From Cognatundibacterium aquatile (GTDB lineage Bacteria; Pseudomonadota; Gammaproteobacteria; Burkholderiales; Burkholderiaceae_D), in contig NZ_JACOFT010000003.1 of assembly GCF_014699135.1 (NCBI RefSeq), positions 496,001 to 560,000 of the forward strand: a DNA stretch of 64,000 bases, read 5' to 3'. This document shows positions 46,074 to 56,064 of this stretch, in pieces. Below the pieces are notes generated by a model. It had not been told where the DNA came from. It ran no database searches and saw nothing but the letters and a program-made list of their open reading frames with translations. The position numbers and the translations under genes were made by a program. How positions within the stretch are numbered: the first letter of the stretch is position 1; the number at the start of each line of letters is the position of its first letter.

Positions 46074-48443
46074 TTACATTTCATAGTTCAGCGTTAACCG
46101 GACTGCACGGGCATCGCCTTTATACAAGAACGAGCCAGAACGATAAACTGCCGTGTAGTAGTCCTTGTTCGTAGCGTTTAATACGTTCACGCGCAGATCC
46201 AGCTTTTTGGAAAAACGATACGCTGCAAATACATCGTAGACAGCAAATGACGGCACCGGTTGCGAGCAATAGCCAGTCGCAGTGTAACCAGCCGCAGTGT
46301 CTGGCTGACCACCACAACGGTCGCTTTCGTAGCGGGCAGTAGCACCGAACGAGAATGCGTTTGTCAATTGATACTTAGCTTGTGCAGAGAATGATTTTTC
46401 AGCAAAGTTACTCAAAGGACGACCAATATTTGATGCCGTTGCAGAATCCAGCACTTTTGATCGCAAAATCGCCAGACCGACTTGTGCTGACAGTTTTTCA
46501 GTCACATCACCAGCGAGGCCAAACTCTATACCTTGTACACGATTTTTACCTGTGTTGAATGTACCGATGGTGTCGTAATTGGCGCCTTCCATCACATCAG
46601 ATTTTTTGGTCTGGAATATCGCTGCCGTTGCGAGTAATTTGTCGTCAAACAGATTCCACTTGGCACCCAGTTCCAGATTGATCGAGGTTTCAGGTTTAGC
46701 ACCCGCGATCTGATTTTGATACAAGACAGCGCCACCGTAACCGCTGCTGGTACCAGCATCGGCTTCACCGCCGTTGATATCCTGTGCACTTGCCATGCTG
46801 CCGTAGACGATCAGTTTTGGCGTGACTTTATAGCTCAGCCCAAGGTGACCGTTGACCAGTGTATCGTTGTAGCTGTAGTCGCCAGTGATAGCGGCTGTAG
46901 TATTGTTGCGGCGGATCAGTGACAGGTCAAAATAATCGGCACGCAAACCGCCAAATGCAGTGAAGCGATCGGTCAGATCAACGGTATCCATCGCTGTCAG
47001 TGCGATCGTTTTTACCTGCCAGTTCTGAGTCCAGCCCTGACGGATGCCGTTGCGACCTGCGAGTGTATTCAGGTTGCTGACTGGCACACCATTACTATCA
47101 GTAAAGCAATAGCCGTTATTTGCACCGATACCTGCGGTTGTTTTACAGTTAAAAGCGCCGCTGTTGCTGACAGCGAAGTTACCAGAAACGACTTTATGAT
47201 CGGTGTATTCTGCGCCGAAGATGAATTCGTGTTTCAGACCCATCAATTCTTTATCCCAGCGCAGATTGCTTTGGTGCGCGAAATAGTCAACGTCCTGCCA
47301 GCCGGTATGGCCGTTATCAAGCACACCTGTCGTGTACGCTTTGCCTGTCGCACCATCGTAACGGGTTGCACTGGATGCGCCGGTCGTGACATAGGAATTA
47401 CCGGATTTGCCGTAACGTGTCAGGCTGTTGAGCGTGAGCGCCGGTGCGATTTTCCACTTGACGCGTGCGGTCAGCGTATCGACATCAGATTTCAGGAAGT
47501 CATTGGCTTGCGCATAGACCGGAACATTTTTTGCCGGAACGCGGTCAGGTACGGTGCCAACCAGATAGTAACCAAGATCCGGTGCTTTATCTTCGGTACG
47601 CAAACCGTAGTAATCCAGCGTCACAAACAGATTTTCATTAGCTTCCCACAGACCGGACAGTGCCACCCCTTTACGATTGCGGTTTGATGGTGAGCGGTCT
47701 GGTATGCCTTCGTCACCGTAGAGAACGTTGGCACGCAGGGCAAAGTTATCACCAAAGCCTTTGTTAATATCGGCAGTCACACGTTTTTGATTGTCGGTAC
47801 CTGCACCGATAGACACTTTGGAGAAATCTTTATCTAAAGTTGCCTGTTTCGTGATGGCATTCACCGCACCGCCAGCACTGCCGCGACCGGCAAAGCTGGA
47901 GCTCGGTCCTTTGGAAATTTCCAGCTGTTCAATTGCGAAACTTTCGCGTGTCGTCATTCCCGGGTCGCGCAGACCGTCAACGAATACGTCACTACGGGCT
48001 TCCTGGCCACGAATGATGTAACGGTCGCCAAAGGCGTTACCATTTTCGCCGGTACCGAGGGTAATGCCCGGCTGTGCGCTCAGAATCTGTTTCAGTTCAG
48101 TCAGGCCGGAATCATCAATAGCAGCTTTAGTAATGACAGAAATGGTTTGTGGTGTCTCGGCCAGCGGGCGGGTGTGACGGGAATCTCCAGATGTTTTTGC
48201 TTTGTAAGGCACGCCCGATTCTGCATTCGGGTTCGGATCCAGTGCTTTGCCATAAATTTGCACTTCTGGCAGTGCCTGCGTTTTGTCATCGGCAGGTTTT
48301 GCTGGTGTTGTCTGCGCCATCGCCACTAATGGAATAAACATCGCGGTGGAAATGCCCATGGCAATGCTGGTTTTATTCATAGAGATGAATGTCGTGTCAT
48401 TGATGCGTAGGCTATTTGGCTGGCGCGTTTGCTTATTTCTCAA
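46074..48443 (-). CDS. fiu: TonB-dependent catecholate siderophore receptor (Fiu-like)
   Basis: 789 residues from TTG 48443, with AGGAG 8 nt upstream; an ATG 63 nt later (MNKTSIAMGIS) gives only the signal peptide and has no ribosome-binding site. After the signal peptide (ends PLVAMA-QT) come the plug (TPQTISVITKAAIDDSGLTE, YIIRGQEARSDVFVDGLRDP, EISKGPSSSFAGRGSAGG) and a barrel ending in the terminal aromatic pattern AVRLTLNYEM. The plug is that of Fiu/PiuA-type catecholate receptors. A Fur-box match lies 63 bp upstream, and the piuC-like gene is in the same operon. Confidence 0.92.
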   Translation of the reverse strand: MRNKQTRQPNSLRINDTTFISMNKTSIAMGISTAMFIPLVAMAQTTPAKPADDKTQALPEVQIYGKALDPNPNAESGVPYKAKTSGDSRHTRPLAETPQTISVITKAAIDDSGLTELKQILSAQPGITLGTGENGNAFGDRYIIRGQEARSDVFVDGLRDPGMTTRESFAIEQLEISKGPSSSFAGRGSAGGAVNAITKQATLDKDFSKVSIGAGTDNQKRVTADINKGFGDNFALRANVLYGDEGIPDRSPSNRNRKGVALSGLWEANENLFVTLDYYGLRTEDKAPDLGYYLVGTVPDRVPAKNVPVYAQANDFLKSDVDTLTARVKWKIAPALTLNSLTRYGKSGNSYVTTGASSATRYDGATGKAYTTGVLDNGHTGWQDVDYFAHQSNLRWDKELMGLKHEFIFGAEYTDHKVVSGNFAVSNSGAFNCKTTAGIGANNGYCFTDSNGVPVSNLNTLAGRNGIRQGWTQNWQVKTIALTAMDTVDLTDRFTAFGGLRADYFDLSLIRRNNTTAAITGDYSYNDTLVNGHLGLSYKVTPKLIVYGSMASAQDINGGEADAGTSSGYGGAVLYQNQIAGAKPETSINLELGAKWNLFDDKLLATAAIFQTKKSDVMEGANYDTIGTFNTGKNRVQGIEFGLAGDVTEKLSAQVGLAILRSKVLDSATASNIGRPLSNFAEKSFSAQAKYQLTNAFSFGATARYESDRCGGQPDTAAGYTATGYCSQPVPSFAVYDVFAAYRFSKKLDLRVNVLNATNKDYYTAVYRSGSFLYKGDARAVRLTLNYEM

Positions 48444-48505
48444 GGTGTGCTCCTGGTTGAAGTTAAAGGTTTGCGCGTAGTGTAAACAACATTTTAATTA
48501 ATGTA

Positions 48506-48524
48506 AATAGGAATTAGTCTCATT
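48506..48524 (-). promoter_or_regulatory. Candidate Fur box
   Basis: On the minus strand AATGAGACTAATTCCTATT matches the classical 19-bp Fur consensus at 14 of 19 positions. It lies 63 bp before the receptor start. The remainder of 48525-48789 holds only an inverted repeat (cagatacagg 48724-48733 and cctgtatctg 48760-48769) that may end glnE transcription. Confidence 0.55.
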
Positions 48525-48789
48525 TGCATTGTTGTTACTTATTCCCTTGATAGTGCACGGTTATGGTATTGGCACTTGTGTGTGAGGTTTGGGCGCTGAC
48601 ATAGAGCCGTTGGGGGTGAAAGGGCGGCGCGCGCCAACGCATGTCTGCTGCCACGATTAACTGAGCAGGCTGCATGCGTTGGGAATGACACTGGAGGAAA
48701 TGCCAGCGGATAGTCGCCGGAGTCAGATACAGGCCAAAGCGTTGCGATGCCGGCTGTGCCCTGTATCTGGAAGATAAGCTTAGAGGAAT

Positions 48790-51540
48790 CTATGCCGGTG
48801 TGATGTCGTCGCCAAACAGCGACGCCCATAATTGCCGCGTTGCTGCTACTTCCTGAGTAACTTTGGTGACGGCGATGCGTGCACGGTCTTCCCCTTGCAG
48901 GCGGATGCCATGTTGCAATTTGCGCAGCCAGCGGTAAGCTTTGGCGGTTTTCCCGGCAAGATCGGCATCAATCAGACCGAGTTCGCCACATAGTTTCAGC
49001 AAGGCGATATTGCCGATATTGGCTGTGAGTTGCGGATATTGATGGGCATGTCTGAGAACCAGATACTGCACCATAAATTCGATATCGATCATGCCGCCAG
49101 CATCATGCTTGAGGTCAAATAATTCGCTGCGGTTAATGTTCGCATCACGCATTTTTTTACGCATACTGACGACTTCCTGCGATAACCCGGCAACATCTCT
49201 GGGCTGACGCAATACCTGATCGCGGATGCGTTCAAATTCCTGCGCGATCATGCCATCTCCAGCACAAAAGCGGGCGCGGGTCAGCGCCTGATGTTCCCAC
49301 AACCAGGCGGATTTTTCCTGATAGCGGGCGAAGGAACCCAGCGAAGACACCAATAAGCCACTCGCACCGTCGGGACGCAGCGCAATATCAATGTCGAACA
49401 GTATGCCCGCCGGTGTATGGCTGGTCATCCAGGTGATGAAGCGCTGTGCGAGTTTGGCGTAATTGCCGGGCGCTTCCTGATCGTCATCGTCATACAGAAA
49501 AATCACATCCAGATCCGACGCGTAACTGAGTTCTTTGCCACCCAGTTTGCCGTAGGCAATCACGGCAAAACGCGGTACCTCGCGATGCCGGCTGGCGATG
49601 GTTTCCCATGCGGCTTGTATGGTTGCCGCTACGATCAGATCAGCGAGTCTGGAGAGTTCATCGGCCAGATGTTCTACGCTGAGTTGGCCTTCCAGATCTT
49701 GTGCCAGTAAGCGGAACTGCATTGCATGGTGCAGCTCGCGCAGGGTTTCCATCTGGCGTTCCGTGTCACCCTGGTGCTGGCTGAGCTGTCGCTTCAAATC
49801 CTGCTCAAAACTGCCCCAATCAGGACGCTGGTGCAGCGATGACTCATCGAGCAGTTCATCTAGCAGGATGGGATGGCGGGTCAGGAACTTGGCTGCCCAG
49901 TCGCTGGCTTCCATCATGCGGATCACGCGTGCCAGCGCATGCGGATATTCGGTCAGTAAAGAAAGATAGGCCGAGCGGCGTGCAATGGTTTCGAGAAAAT
50001 CGAGCAGGCGGTTCCAGCAAGCCAGTTGCATTTCTTCTTGTCTGGCAATCTGGGGCAGCGCATTGTTGATCAGCGCAATCATTTTGTTGCGGCTGGATTC
50101 TGACAAACTCTGAATTTTCCCCGACTGCCAGCTGGCGATCAGTCTGCGTGCGACATCGCCCGCCTCATGAAAGCCCGCGTTGCTTAATTGTGATGTCAGT
50201 AATTCTTCGCTGTCGCTGCTGCCGAGATTGGCTGTCAGCAGATATTGGGCGGCTTCTGTGCTGTCGTCTGCTTTATCTTTAAAAATGGCGTCGAATTGTT
50301 CCGCGACAAAGGCGCGATGCGGCTGCAATTGCGTCAGCAGTTCTTCCACACTCTGGCAACGCATCATTTGCGCGATGCGCAACTGGTCTTCTGTTTGCGC
50401 CGGGAAAGTATGGGTTTGCGCATCATCCAGATATTGCAAACGATGTTCGAGGTTGCGCAAAAAAGTGTAAGAAGTAATCAACTGTTGCACCATCCGGGTG
50501 TCGAGTATCCCTTTTTCGGCCAGCGTCAATAAGGTATTGCGGGTCGAGCGGTCACGCAGGCTGGTGTCGCGGCCGCCGCGTATCAGCTGAAATACCTGCG
50601 CCAGAAATTCCACTTCACGGATGCCGCCGCGTCCCAGTTTGACATTGTTGCTGCGTTCCGGATGTTTGCTTTCCTGGCGTATCACTTCGGCACGGATCTG
50701 CGCATGCATGGAACGCAGCGAATCAATCGAGCCGTAATCGAGATAGCGCCGATAGACAAATGGGCGGATAATTTTTTCCAGCGTGGTTATATCTTCCGCT
50801 GTACCAGTCATGGCGCGTGCTTTGACCCAGGCATAACGCTCCCATTCGCGGCCCTGAATCAGAAAATATTCTTCGACCATACCAAAGCTGGCGACCAGCG
50901 GCCCGGAGGCGCCGTTCGGGCGCAATGCCATATCGACGCGGAAACTGAAGCCGTCTTCGGTCACTTCAGAAATCGCCGCAATCAGCTTTTTGCCGAGGCG
51001 GGTGAAATATTCATGATTCGACAAGCTGCGTTGCGTGCTGTCGCTGGTAACGGTGTCGCCATCTTCGGCATAGCAAAAGATCAGATCGATATCCGACGAC
51101 ACATTGAGTTCATAGCCGCCGAGCTTGCCCATGCCGAGCACGATCATTTCCTGCACGCGGCCGCTGTCTTCCCCGGTCGGTGTGCCGTATAAACTCTGCA
51201 TTTCAGCGCTGAGTGCGGCCAGATGCTGCTGCACGACGAAGTCGGCAAATTCACTGATGGTCGTCACCACTTCGTGCATGTCTGCGTCGCCGCACAGATC
51301 GCGTTTGATCAGGGTGCAGACGACGAGGTTGCGCAAACGACGCATGGCTTTGTTCAGCGTCGCACCAGATGAAATTTCTTTTTGTAAAATCTGAGCAAAA
51401 ATTGCCGGGGTCAAGGATAATCTTGAAATCTCGTCCAACATTGTCTGACGGTCGCTGCCGCCTTGTAGCCAGCGTTGCAGGAAACGCGATGCATTCAGAA
51501 TATCGGGGATGTCAGCTTGGTCGGGTGGCGTGAGAGTCAT
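48790..51540 (-). CDS. glnE: Glutamine synthetase adenylyltransferase/deadenylylase
   Basis: 916 residues from ATG 51540 (MTLTPPDQ). Two nucleotidyltransferase domains are seen: the N-terminal one with GMGKLGGYELNVSSDIDLIF and VDMALRP removes AMP, and the C-terminal one with AYGKLGGKELSYASDLDVIF and DIDIALRP adds it. The enzyme controls glutamine synthetase in response to PII protein. The frame extends 117 codons upstream, but that sequence is not glnE-like. It is divergent from yhdP. Confidence 0.95.
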   Translation of the reverse strand: MTLTPPDQADIPDILNASRFLQRWLQGGSDRQTMLDEISRLSLTPAIFAQILQKEISSGATLNKAMRRLRNLVVCTLIKRDLCGDADMHEVVTTISEFADFVVQQHLAALSAEMQSLYGTPTGEDSGRVQEMIVLGMGKLGGYELNVSSDIDLIFCYAEDGDTVTSDSTQRSLSNHEYFTRLGKKLIAAISEVTEDGFSFRVDMALRPNGASGPLVASFGMVEEYFLIQGREWERYAWVKARAMTGTAEDITTLEKIIRPFVYRRYLDYGSIDSLRSMHAQIRAEVIRQESKHPERSNNVKLGRGGIREVEFLAQVFQLIRGGRDTSLRDRSTRNTLLTLAEKGILDTRMVQQLITSYTFLRNLEHRLQYLDDAQTHTFPAQTEDQLRIAQMMRCQSVEELLTQLQPHRAFVAEQFDAIFKDKADDSTEAAQYLLTANLGSSDSEELLTSQLSNAGFHEAGDVARRLIASWQSGKIQSLSESSRNKMIALINNALPQIARQEEMQLACWNRLLDFLETIARRSAYLSLLTEYPHALARVIRMMEASDWAAKFLTRHPILLDELLDESSLHQRPDWGSFEQDLKRQLSQHQGDTERQMETLRELHHAMQFRLLAQDLEGQLSVEHLADELSRLADLIVAATIQAAWETIASRHREVPRFAVIAYGKLGGKELSYASDLDVIFLYDDDDQEAPGNYAKLAQRFITWMTSHTPAGILFDIDIALRPDGASGLLVSSLGSFARYQEKSAWLWEHQALTRARFCAGDGMIAQEFERIRDQVLRQPRDVAGLSQEVVSMRKKMRDANINRSELFDLKHDAGGMIDIEFMVQYLVLRHAHQYPQLTANIGNIALLKLCGELGLIDADLAGKTAKAYRWLRKLQHGIRLQGEDRARIAVTKVTQEVAATRQLWASLFGDDITPA

Positions 51541-51655
51541 AGTCAGTCGTCGGGAAAGCGCGGTGTCGCAGTGTTGCTTCGATTCTAAGTCATCTTGATC
51601 GGCTGCGGGCGTCTTAATCAAAGAAGTGTGAAGTTCCTCCCGGAAGGCGTAAATA

Positions 51656-51735
51656 TACTCCGGGGGAGTATTATTTAAAGCCCAATGTTTCTGCGGACAA
51701 TTGGGCGAAATGAAGAAAAATATAGGGGAGTATGT
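51656..51735 (+). promoter_or_regulatory. Intergenic motif shared with the lpxK upstream region (copy B)
   Basis: A hairpin TACTCC/GGAGTA (51656-51670) is followed by CCCAATGTTTCTGCGGACAA (51681-51700) plus TT, then GGGGAGTATGTT (51725-51736). The 22-bp element equals copy A before lpxK at 20 of 22 positions. This copy lies upstream of yhdP in the glnE-yhdP divergent region. Confidence 0.45.
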
Positions 51736-51795
51736 TGAAAATAGCGGTATATCCAGTGACCAGCGCCTTGTCGGCAGAATAGTGTCATTGCTTAA

Positions 51796-54700
51796 ATGAA
51801 AACGGATATCCCCGCCTCTCAGCCTTCTGCTGCGGAAGATCAGGAGCCAGTATTGCCAGCACGCTCGCGCTGGCGTCGGCTGTCGTCGCATACTTTTGCC
51901 GCTTGCGGTGGCAGCATCCGCTTTGTTCTCCGCGCTGCTTTATTGCTGTACTTTGTGTTCTGCATCCTCGTATTGGTGCTGCGCTATCTGGTGTTGCCAC
52001 ATGTTGCCGATTACAAGCCGGAAGTAGAAGCGATGGTCAGCCGGGCGATCGGACGCGAATTGCACATGGCATCTTTACAGGCATCCTGGCAAGGGTTTAA
52101 TCCGCAACTGGTATTGCAGAACGTGGAGATGCTTGATCAGCATGGCAAAGCGGCCTTGCGTCTGCCCGAGGTCAGGACGACGCTGTCGTGGTGGAGTCTG
52201 GCGCTGCTTGATCTGCGCTTCGACAAGATAGAGCTGCATCAGCCGGTACTCGATATACAGCGCGACGCCGACGGCAAATTGTATATCGGTGGGTTTTTTA
52301 TCGATCCGAAAAAGAAGAGCGATGGCAAGGGCCTCGATTGGGTGCTGGCGCAGCATCAGATTGTGATCAAACAAGGCTTGCTGCGCTGGAATGACCAGGC
52401 ACGCAACGCACCGGAATTACAGCTCAAGGATGTCAGTCTGATTTTGCGCAATCGCTGGCAGCATCATCAGTTTGCACTGCGCGCAACGCCACCTGCGGCA
52501 TTGACCGCACCGGTCGATATTCGCGGTGATTTGCAGCATCCGCCATTTAGCCGGCAAGTGTCTGATTTCTCCAACTGGAGCGGTGAGCTGTATGCCGATC
52601 TGCAAAGTACCGACCTGCACGCGTTGCGCGCATATATTGATTATCCTGCCGATATCAGTCAGGGCTATGGCGCAGTAAGATCATGGTTGCGGCTCGATCG
52701 CGGCCGAGTTGCTGATGTCAGCGCCGACCTGAAACTTGCAGATGTGCAGGGGAAATTTGCCAAAGACTTGCCTGAGCTGGATATGGCAGAAATTCGTGGT
52801 CGGGTGACCGCCAGTGAAAAAGCCGATCTGGGGAAAAAGTATCTGCCATCTTTGTTCGGCAAAGCAGGACACACGATTGCACTCACCGATTTTTACATGA
52901 AAGCCAGAGATGGCGCGGTCATGCCAGCGACCACCATCAGGGAAAGTTTTACCCCCGGCATAGGAAACCAGCCAGCGAAGGTCGAGTTGTATGCCAAATT
53001 TCTTGATTTGCAAATTCTGGCCAATTTTGCCGGACATTTGCCTTTACCTGCCGATCAGCGGCAGATGCTGGCGGATTTTGCACCCAAGGGGCAATTAAAA
53101 GAATTCTCCGCTTCCTGGCAAGGGACTTATCCGGATGTCGCAGCCTACAAAGTCAATGGCGAATTTATCAATTTGTCCATGCAGCCGCAGCCAGCTCAGT
53201 TAGCTCGCGCCAAAACCGCAAAAACTCCGGCGAAAGCAGCAGTTCCGGCGATTCCGGGCTTTGAAAATTTATCCGGCACCGTGGATGCCAGTGACCGTGG
53301 TGGGGCATTTTCGCTGGATTCAAAAGACTTGTCCTTGCGCCTTGCCAGCTACTTCATTGATCCTGTCATGCCGTTCAACCGCTTGCAAATGCAGGCCAAC
53401 TGGAAATTTCAAGCCGACGATAAGCTGATGTTTCAGATTAATCGTATGGACATGACGCAAGAGAGTATGCATGCCACTTTATCCGGCAAACACATCATGT
53501 CTATGCGTGCGTCGGCGCAGCCGCAGCCCGGTGACGTCGATTTAACGGCGCATATAGATGGTTTCGACCTGAAACAGCTGGATCGTTATATTCCAACGGT
53601 CGCCGAGCCGGATTTACGACATTGGCTGACAAAAAGCATCCTTGATGGGCGCGCCGACGATGTCACCGTGCGCATTCGCGGCGACCTCGCGCATTTCCCA
53701 TTTTCAGCCAGTGAGCCTCATTCCAAAAACAAAGGTGAATTTCTGGTCAGGGGTAATCTGACTGGCGGCAAACTGGATTTCACTGCCGGTGAGCTGGCGG
53801 AAGGTGGCAAAGCGCCTTTATGGCCAGTGATAGACGATATCAAAGGGAATTTCATCTTTGAGCGCGCCAGAATGGAAATTAACGGCGATACGGCGAAAAC
53901 CCTGGGCGCTGATCTGCGTAAAGTCAAAGCGGTGATTCCCGATTTATTAAGTGCGGGATCTGTCCTGAATATCGATGGCAACGCCAGCGGTCAATTGCAA
54001 ACCATGCTGGCTTACGTCAGCGCCAGTCCGGTGGATGGCTGGTTGGGGCATTTTCTGGCGGAATCGAAAGCCAGCGCGACTGCTGGTCTGACTTTAAAGC
54101 TGCAATTACCGTTACGACATATGATCGACGCAAAAGTCAACGGTGTGCTGCAGTTTGCCAATAATGACGTAGTGCTGCAACCCGGCATTCCGCTGGTGAC
54201 CGGCGTCAACGGCAAGCTGGAATTTAATGAGCGCGGTGTCAATCTCGGAACGCTGAAGGGAACTGCGTTGGGCGGGCCAATTGTGATTAGCGGCGGCTCG
54301 CAAAAAGATAACAGTATTCGCGTCCGGCTTGATGGCAGCGTCACTGGCGAGGGCTTGCGGCAGATGCTGCCAGCGGCTAATCGCGAGCAAATCAAGATTG
54401 ACGGTACCAGCCGCTACATCGCAACGATCGCCGTGAAAAAGCAATTACCGGAAATCGTGATTGAATCAAATTTACAGGGAATGGCGCTCAATTTTCCTGC
54501 ACCGTTGAAAAAAGGCGCGACTGAAGCAATGCCCTTGCGCATCGAATTGGTGCCGCAGATAAACACTGACACCAGTGTTCTGCAGGATGAATTGCGCATT
54601 CATCTTGGCAATGCAGTGCATGCAAAATACGTACGACAGAAAAGTACAGATAAGCAGGCGAGCTGGCAGCTTCTGCGTGGCGGCATCGGTGTGAATGTGC

Positions 54701-56064
54701 CAGCGCCTGAGCCTTTGCGCGGAGTGGCGGTCAATATTGAATCGAATGTACTGCATGTCGATGAGTGGCGCAGCGTCTTGAACACAGGTTCTGCTGGCCC
54801 GGCAATGGCGAATAACAATACGGCGACTTCTGCGCTGAACGGCGCTGCTGGCAAAGTGGTGCAGGGTGTCACCGCTTTAAATATTGCACCGTATCTGGAT
54901 GTCAGCACCCTGGCATTAAAAACCGGTCAGTTGCATATCATGGGTAAGCAACTGGATCATGTCGTGATGGGGGTTTCTCATCATAATGATCTCTGGCAGG
55001 CGAATATCGATGCCAATCAGGTCTCCGGCCATATCAGCTGGAATGACGGCAGCGCAAAAGCTGGCGCTGCGGTAGCCGGACCGGGCAGCGTGACGGCCCG
55101 TTTAAGCAAGCTGATTATCCAGCAATCGGCGGCAAGCGATACGGGTGATTTGTTCGATGAAAAGCGTAGCAGTACCCAGATACCGGGGCTCGATATCGTT
55201 GCGGATAATGTTGAATTATTCAACAAGAAGCTGGGCAGATTAGAGTTGCAAGCCAGTAATCAGATGAGTGGCGCTTCCAGTGAATGGCTGCTCAGTAAGG
55301 TACTGTTGAAAAATCCGGATGCGGAACTCAGGGCGACTGGACGCTGGGGAAGTCGCACTGGGAATAGCGCCGGAAATAGCGTGACCCAACTCAATTACGT
55401 GCTCGATATCGCGAATGCCGGGCAATTGCTGGACAGGCTTGGGTTTGCCAATGTCGTGCGCGGTGGACGCGGACGTCTGGACGGCGACGTGAAATGGAAT
55501 GGCTTGCCGTATGCGATGGACATTCCCAGCATGAGCGGCAAGGTGCAGCTCGATCTGGCCGCCGGGCAGTTTTTAAAAGTCGATCCAGGCGCTGCGAAGT
55601 TACTCGGTGTGCTGAGTATGCAGTCGTTGCCGCGACGTCTGACTCTGGATTTCCGGGATATATTTTCTGAAGGATTCGCTTTTGATGCGATTACCGGCAG
55701 CGCACAAATTCTGCAGGGTGTGGCACGTACCGATAATCTGAAAATGCGCGGAGTGAATGCGACCGTGGTGATGGCTGGCAACGCGGACATCGTGAATGAA
55801 TCTCAGCAATTGCATGTTGTGGTTATTCCTGTTATCAATGCGGGTGCAGCATCGGTTGTGTATGGGCTGGCGGTCAATCCCGTTATCGGCTTAGGTACTT
55901 TCCTGGCGCAATTATTCTTACGTGAACCGCTGGCAAAGGCTTTCACCTTCGAATATATGGTGAGCGGCCCGTGGAAAGATCCTCTGGTGAAAAAAATTGA
56001 ACGTCAGGAAAATCAGGACGTTGCAGGTGAGCATCGCGTGCAAGATGCCAAGAAAGGTGAATGA
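51796..56064 (+). CDS. yhdP: YhdP-family AsmA-like envelope protein
   Basis: 1422 residues, one of the largest proteins here. An N-terminal membrane segment (about 36-60, LLYFVFCILVLVLRYLVLPH) anchors a long periplasmic beta-rich chain. EAMVSRAIGRELHMASLQAS near the start, FDLKQLDRYIPTVAEP in the middle and VYGLAVNPVIGLGTFLAQLF near the end are family features. Members of this family form bridges that move phospholipid to the outer membrane. It overlaps the next gene by 4 nt. Confidence 0.92.
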   Translation: MKTDIPASQPSAAEDQEPVLPARSRWRRLSSHTFAACGGSIRFVLRAALLLYFVFCILVLVLRYLVLPHVADYKPEVEAMVSRAIGRELHMASLQASWQGFNPQLVLQNVEMLDQHGKAALRLPEVRTTLSWWSLALLDLRFDKIELHQPVLDIQRDADGKLYIGGFFIDPKKKSDGKGLDWVLAQHQIVIKQGLLRWNDQARNAPELQLKDVSLILRNRWQHHQFALRATPPAALTAPVDIRGDLQHPPFSRQVSDFSNWSGELYADLQSTDLHALRAYIDYPADISQGYGAVRSWLRLDRGRVADVSADLKLADVQGKFAKDLPELDMAEIRGRVTASEKADLGKKYLPSLFGKAGHTIALTDFYMKARDGAVMPATTIRESFTPGIGNQPAKVELYAKFLDLQILANFAGHLPLPADQRQMLADFAPKGQLKEFSASWQGTYPDVAAYKVNGEFINLSMQPQPAQLARAKTAKTPAKAAVPAIPGFENLSGTVDASDRGGAFSLDSKDLSLRLASYFIDPVMPFNRLQMQANWKFQADDKLMFQINRMDMTQESMHATLSGKHIMSMRASAQPQPGDVDLTAHIDGFDLKQLDRYIPTVAEPDLRHWLTKSILDGRADDVTVRIRGDLAHFPFSASEPHSKNKGEFLVRGNLTGGKLDFTAGELAEGGKAPLWPVIDDIKGNFIFERARMEINGDTAKTLGADLRKVKAVIPDLLSAGSVLNIDGNASGQLQTMLAYVSASPVDGWLGHFLAESKASATAGLTLKLQLPLRHMIDAKVNGVLQFANNDVVLQPGIPLVTGVNGKLEFNERGVNLGTLKGTALGGPIVISGGSQKDNSIRVRLDGSVTGEGLRQMLPAANREQIKIDGTSRYIATIAVKKQLPEIVIESNLQGMALNFPAPLKKGATEAMPLRIELVPQINTDTSVLQDELRIHLGNAVHAKYVRQKSTDKQASWQLLRGGIGVNVPAPEPLRGVAVNIESNVLHVDEWRSVLNTGSAGPAMANNNTATSALNGAAGKVVQGVTALNIAPYLDVSTLALKTGQLHIMGKQLDHVVMGVSHHNDLWQANIDANQVSGHISWNDGSAKAGAAVAGPGSVTARLSKLIIQQSAASDTGDLFDEKRSSTQIPGLDIVADNVELFNKKLGRLELQASNQMSGASSEWLLSKVLLKNPDAELRATGRWGSRTGNSAGNSVTQLNYVLDIANAGQLLDRLGFANVVRGGRGRLDGDVKWNGLPYAMDIPSMSGKVQLDLAAGQFLKVDPGAAKLLGVLSMQSLPRRLTLDFRDIFSEGFAFDAITGSAQILQGVARTDNLKMRGVNATVVMAGNADIVNESQQLHVVVIPVINAGAASVVYGLAVNPVIGLGTFLAQLFLREPLAKAFTFEYMVSGPWKDPLVKKIERQENQDVAGEHRVQDAKKGE

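Noticed and set aside
48539..48829. Open frame of 96 codons downstream of glnE
   Set aside because: It overlaps the glnE end, has no family resemblance and contains an inverted repeat that looks like a transcript end.
51541..51891. N-terminal extension of glnE by 117 codons
   Set aside because: The extension overlaps yhdP on the other strand and the sequence is not GlnE-like.
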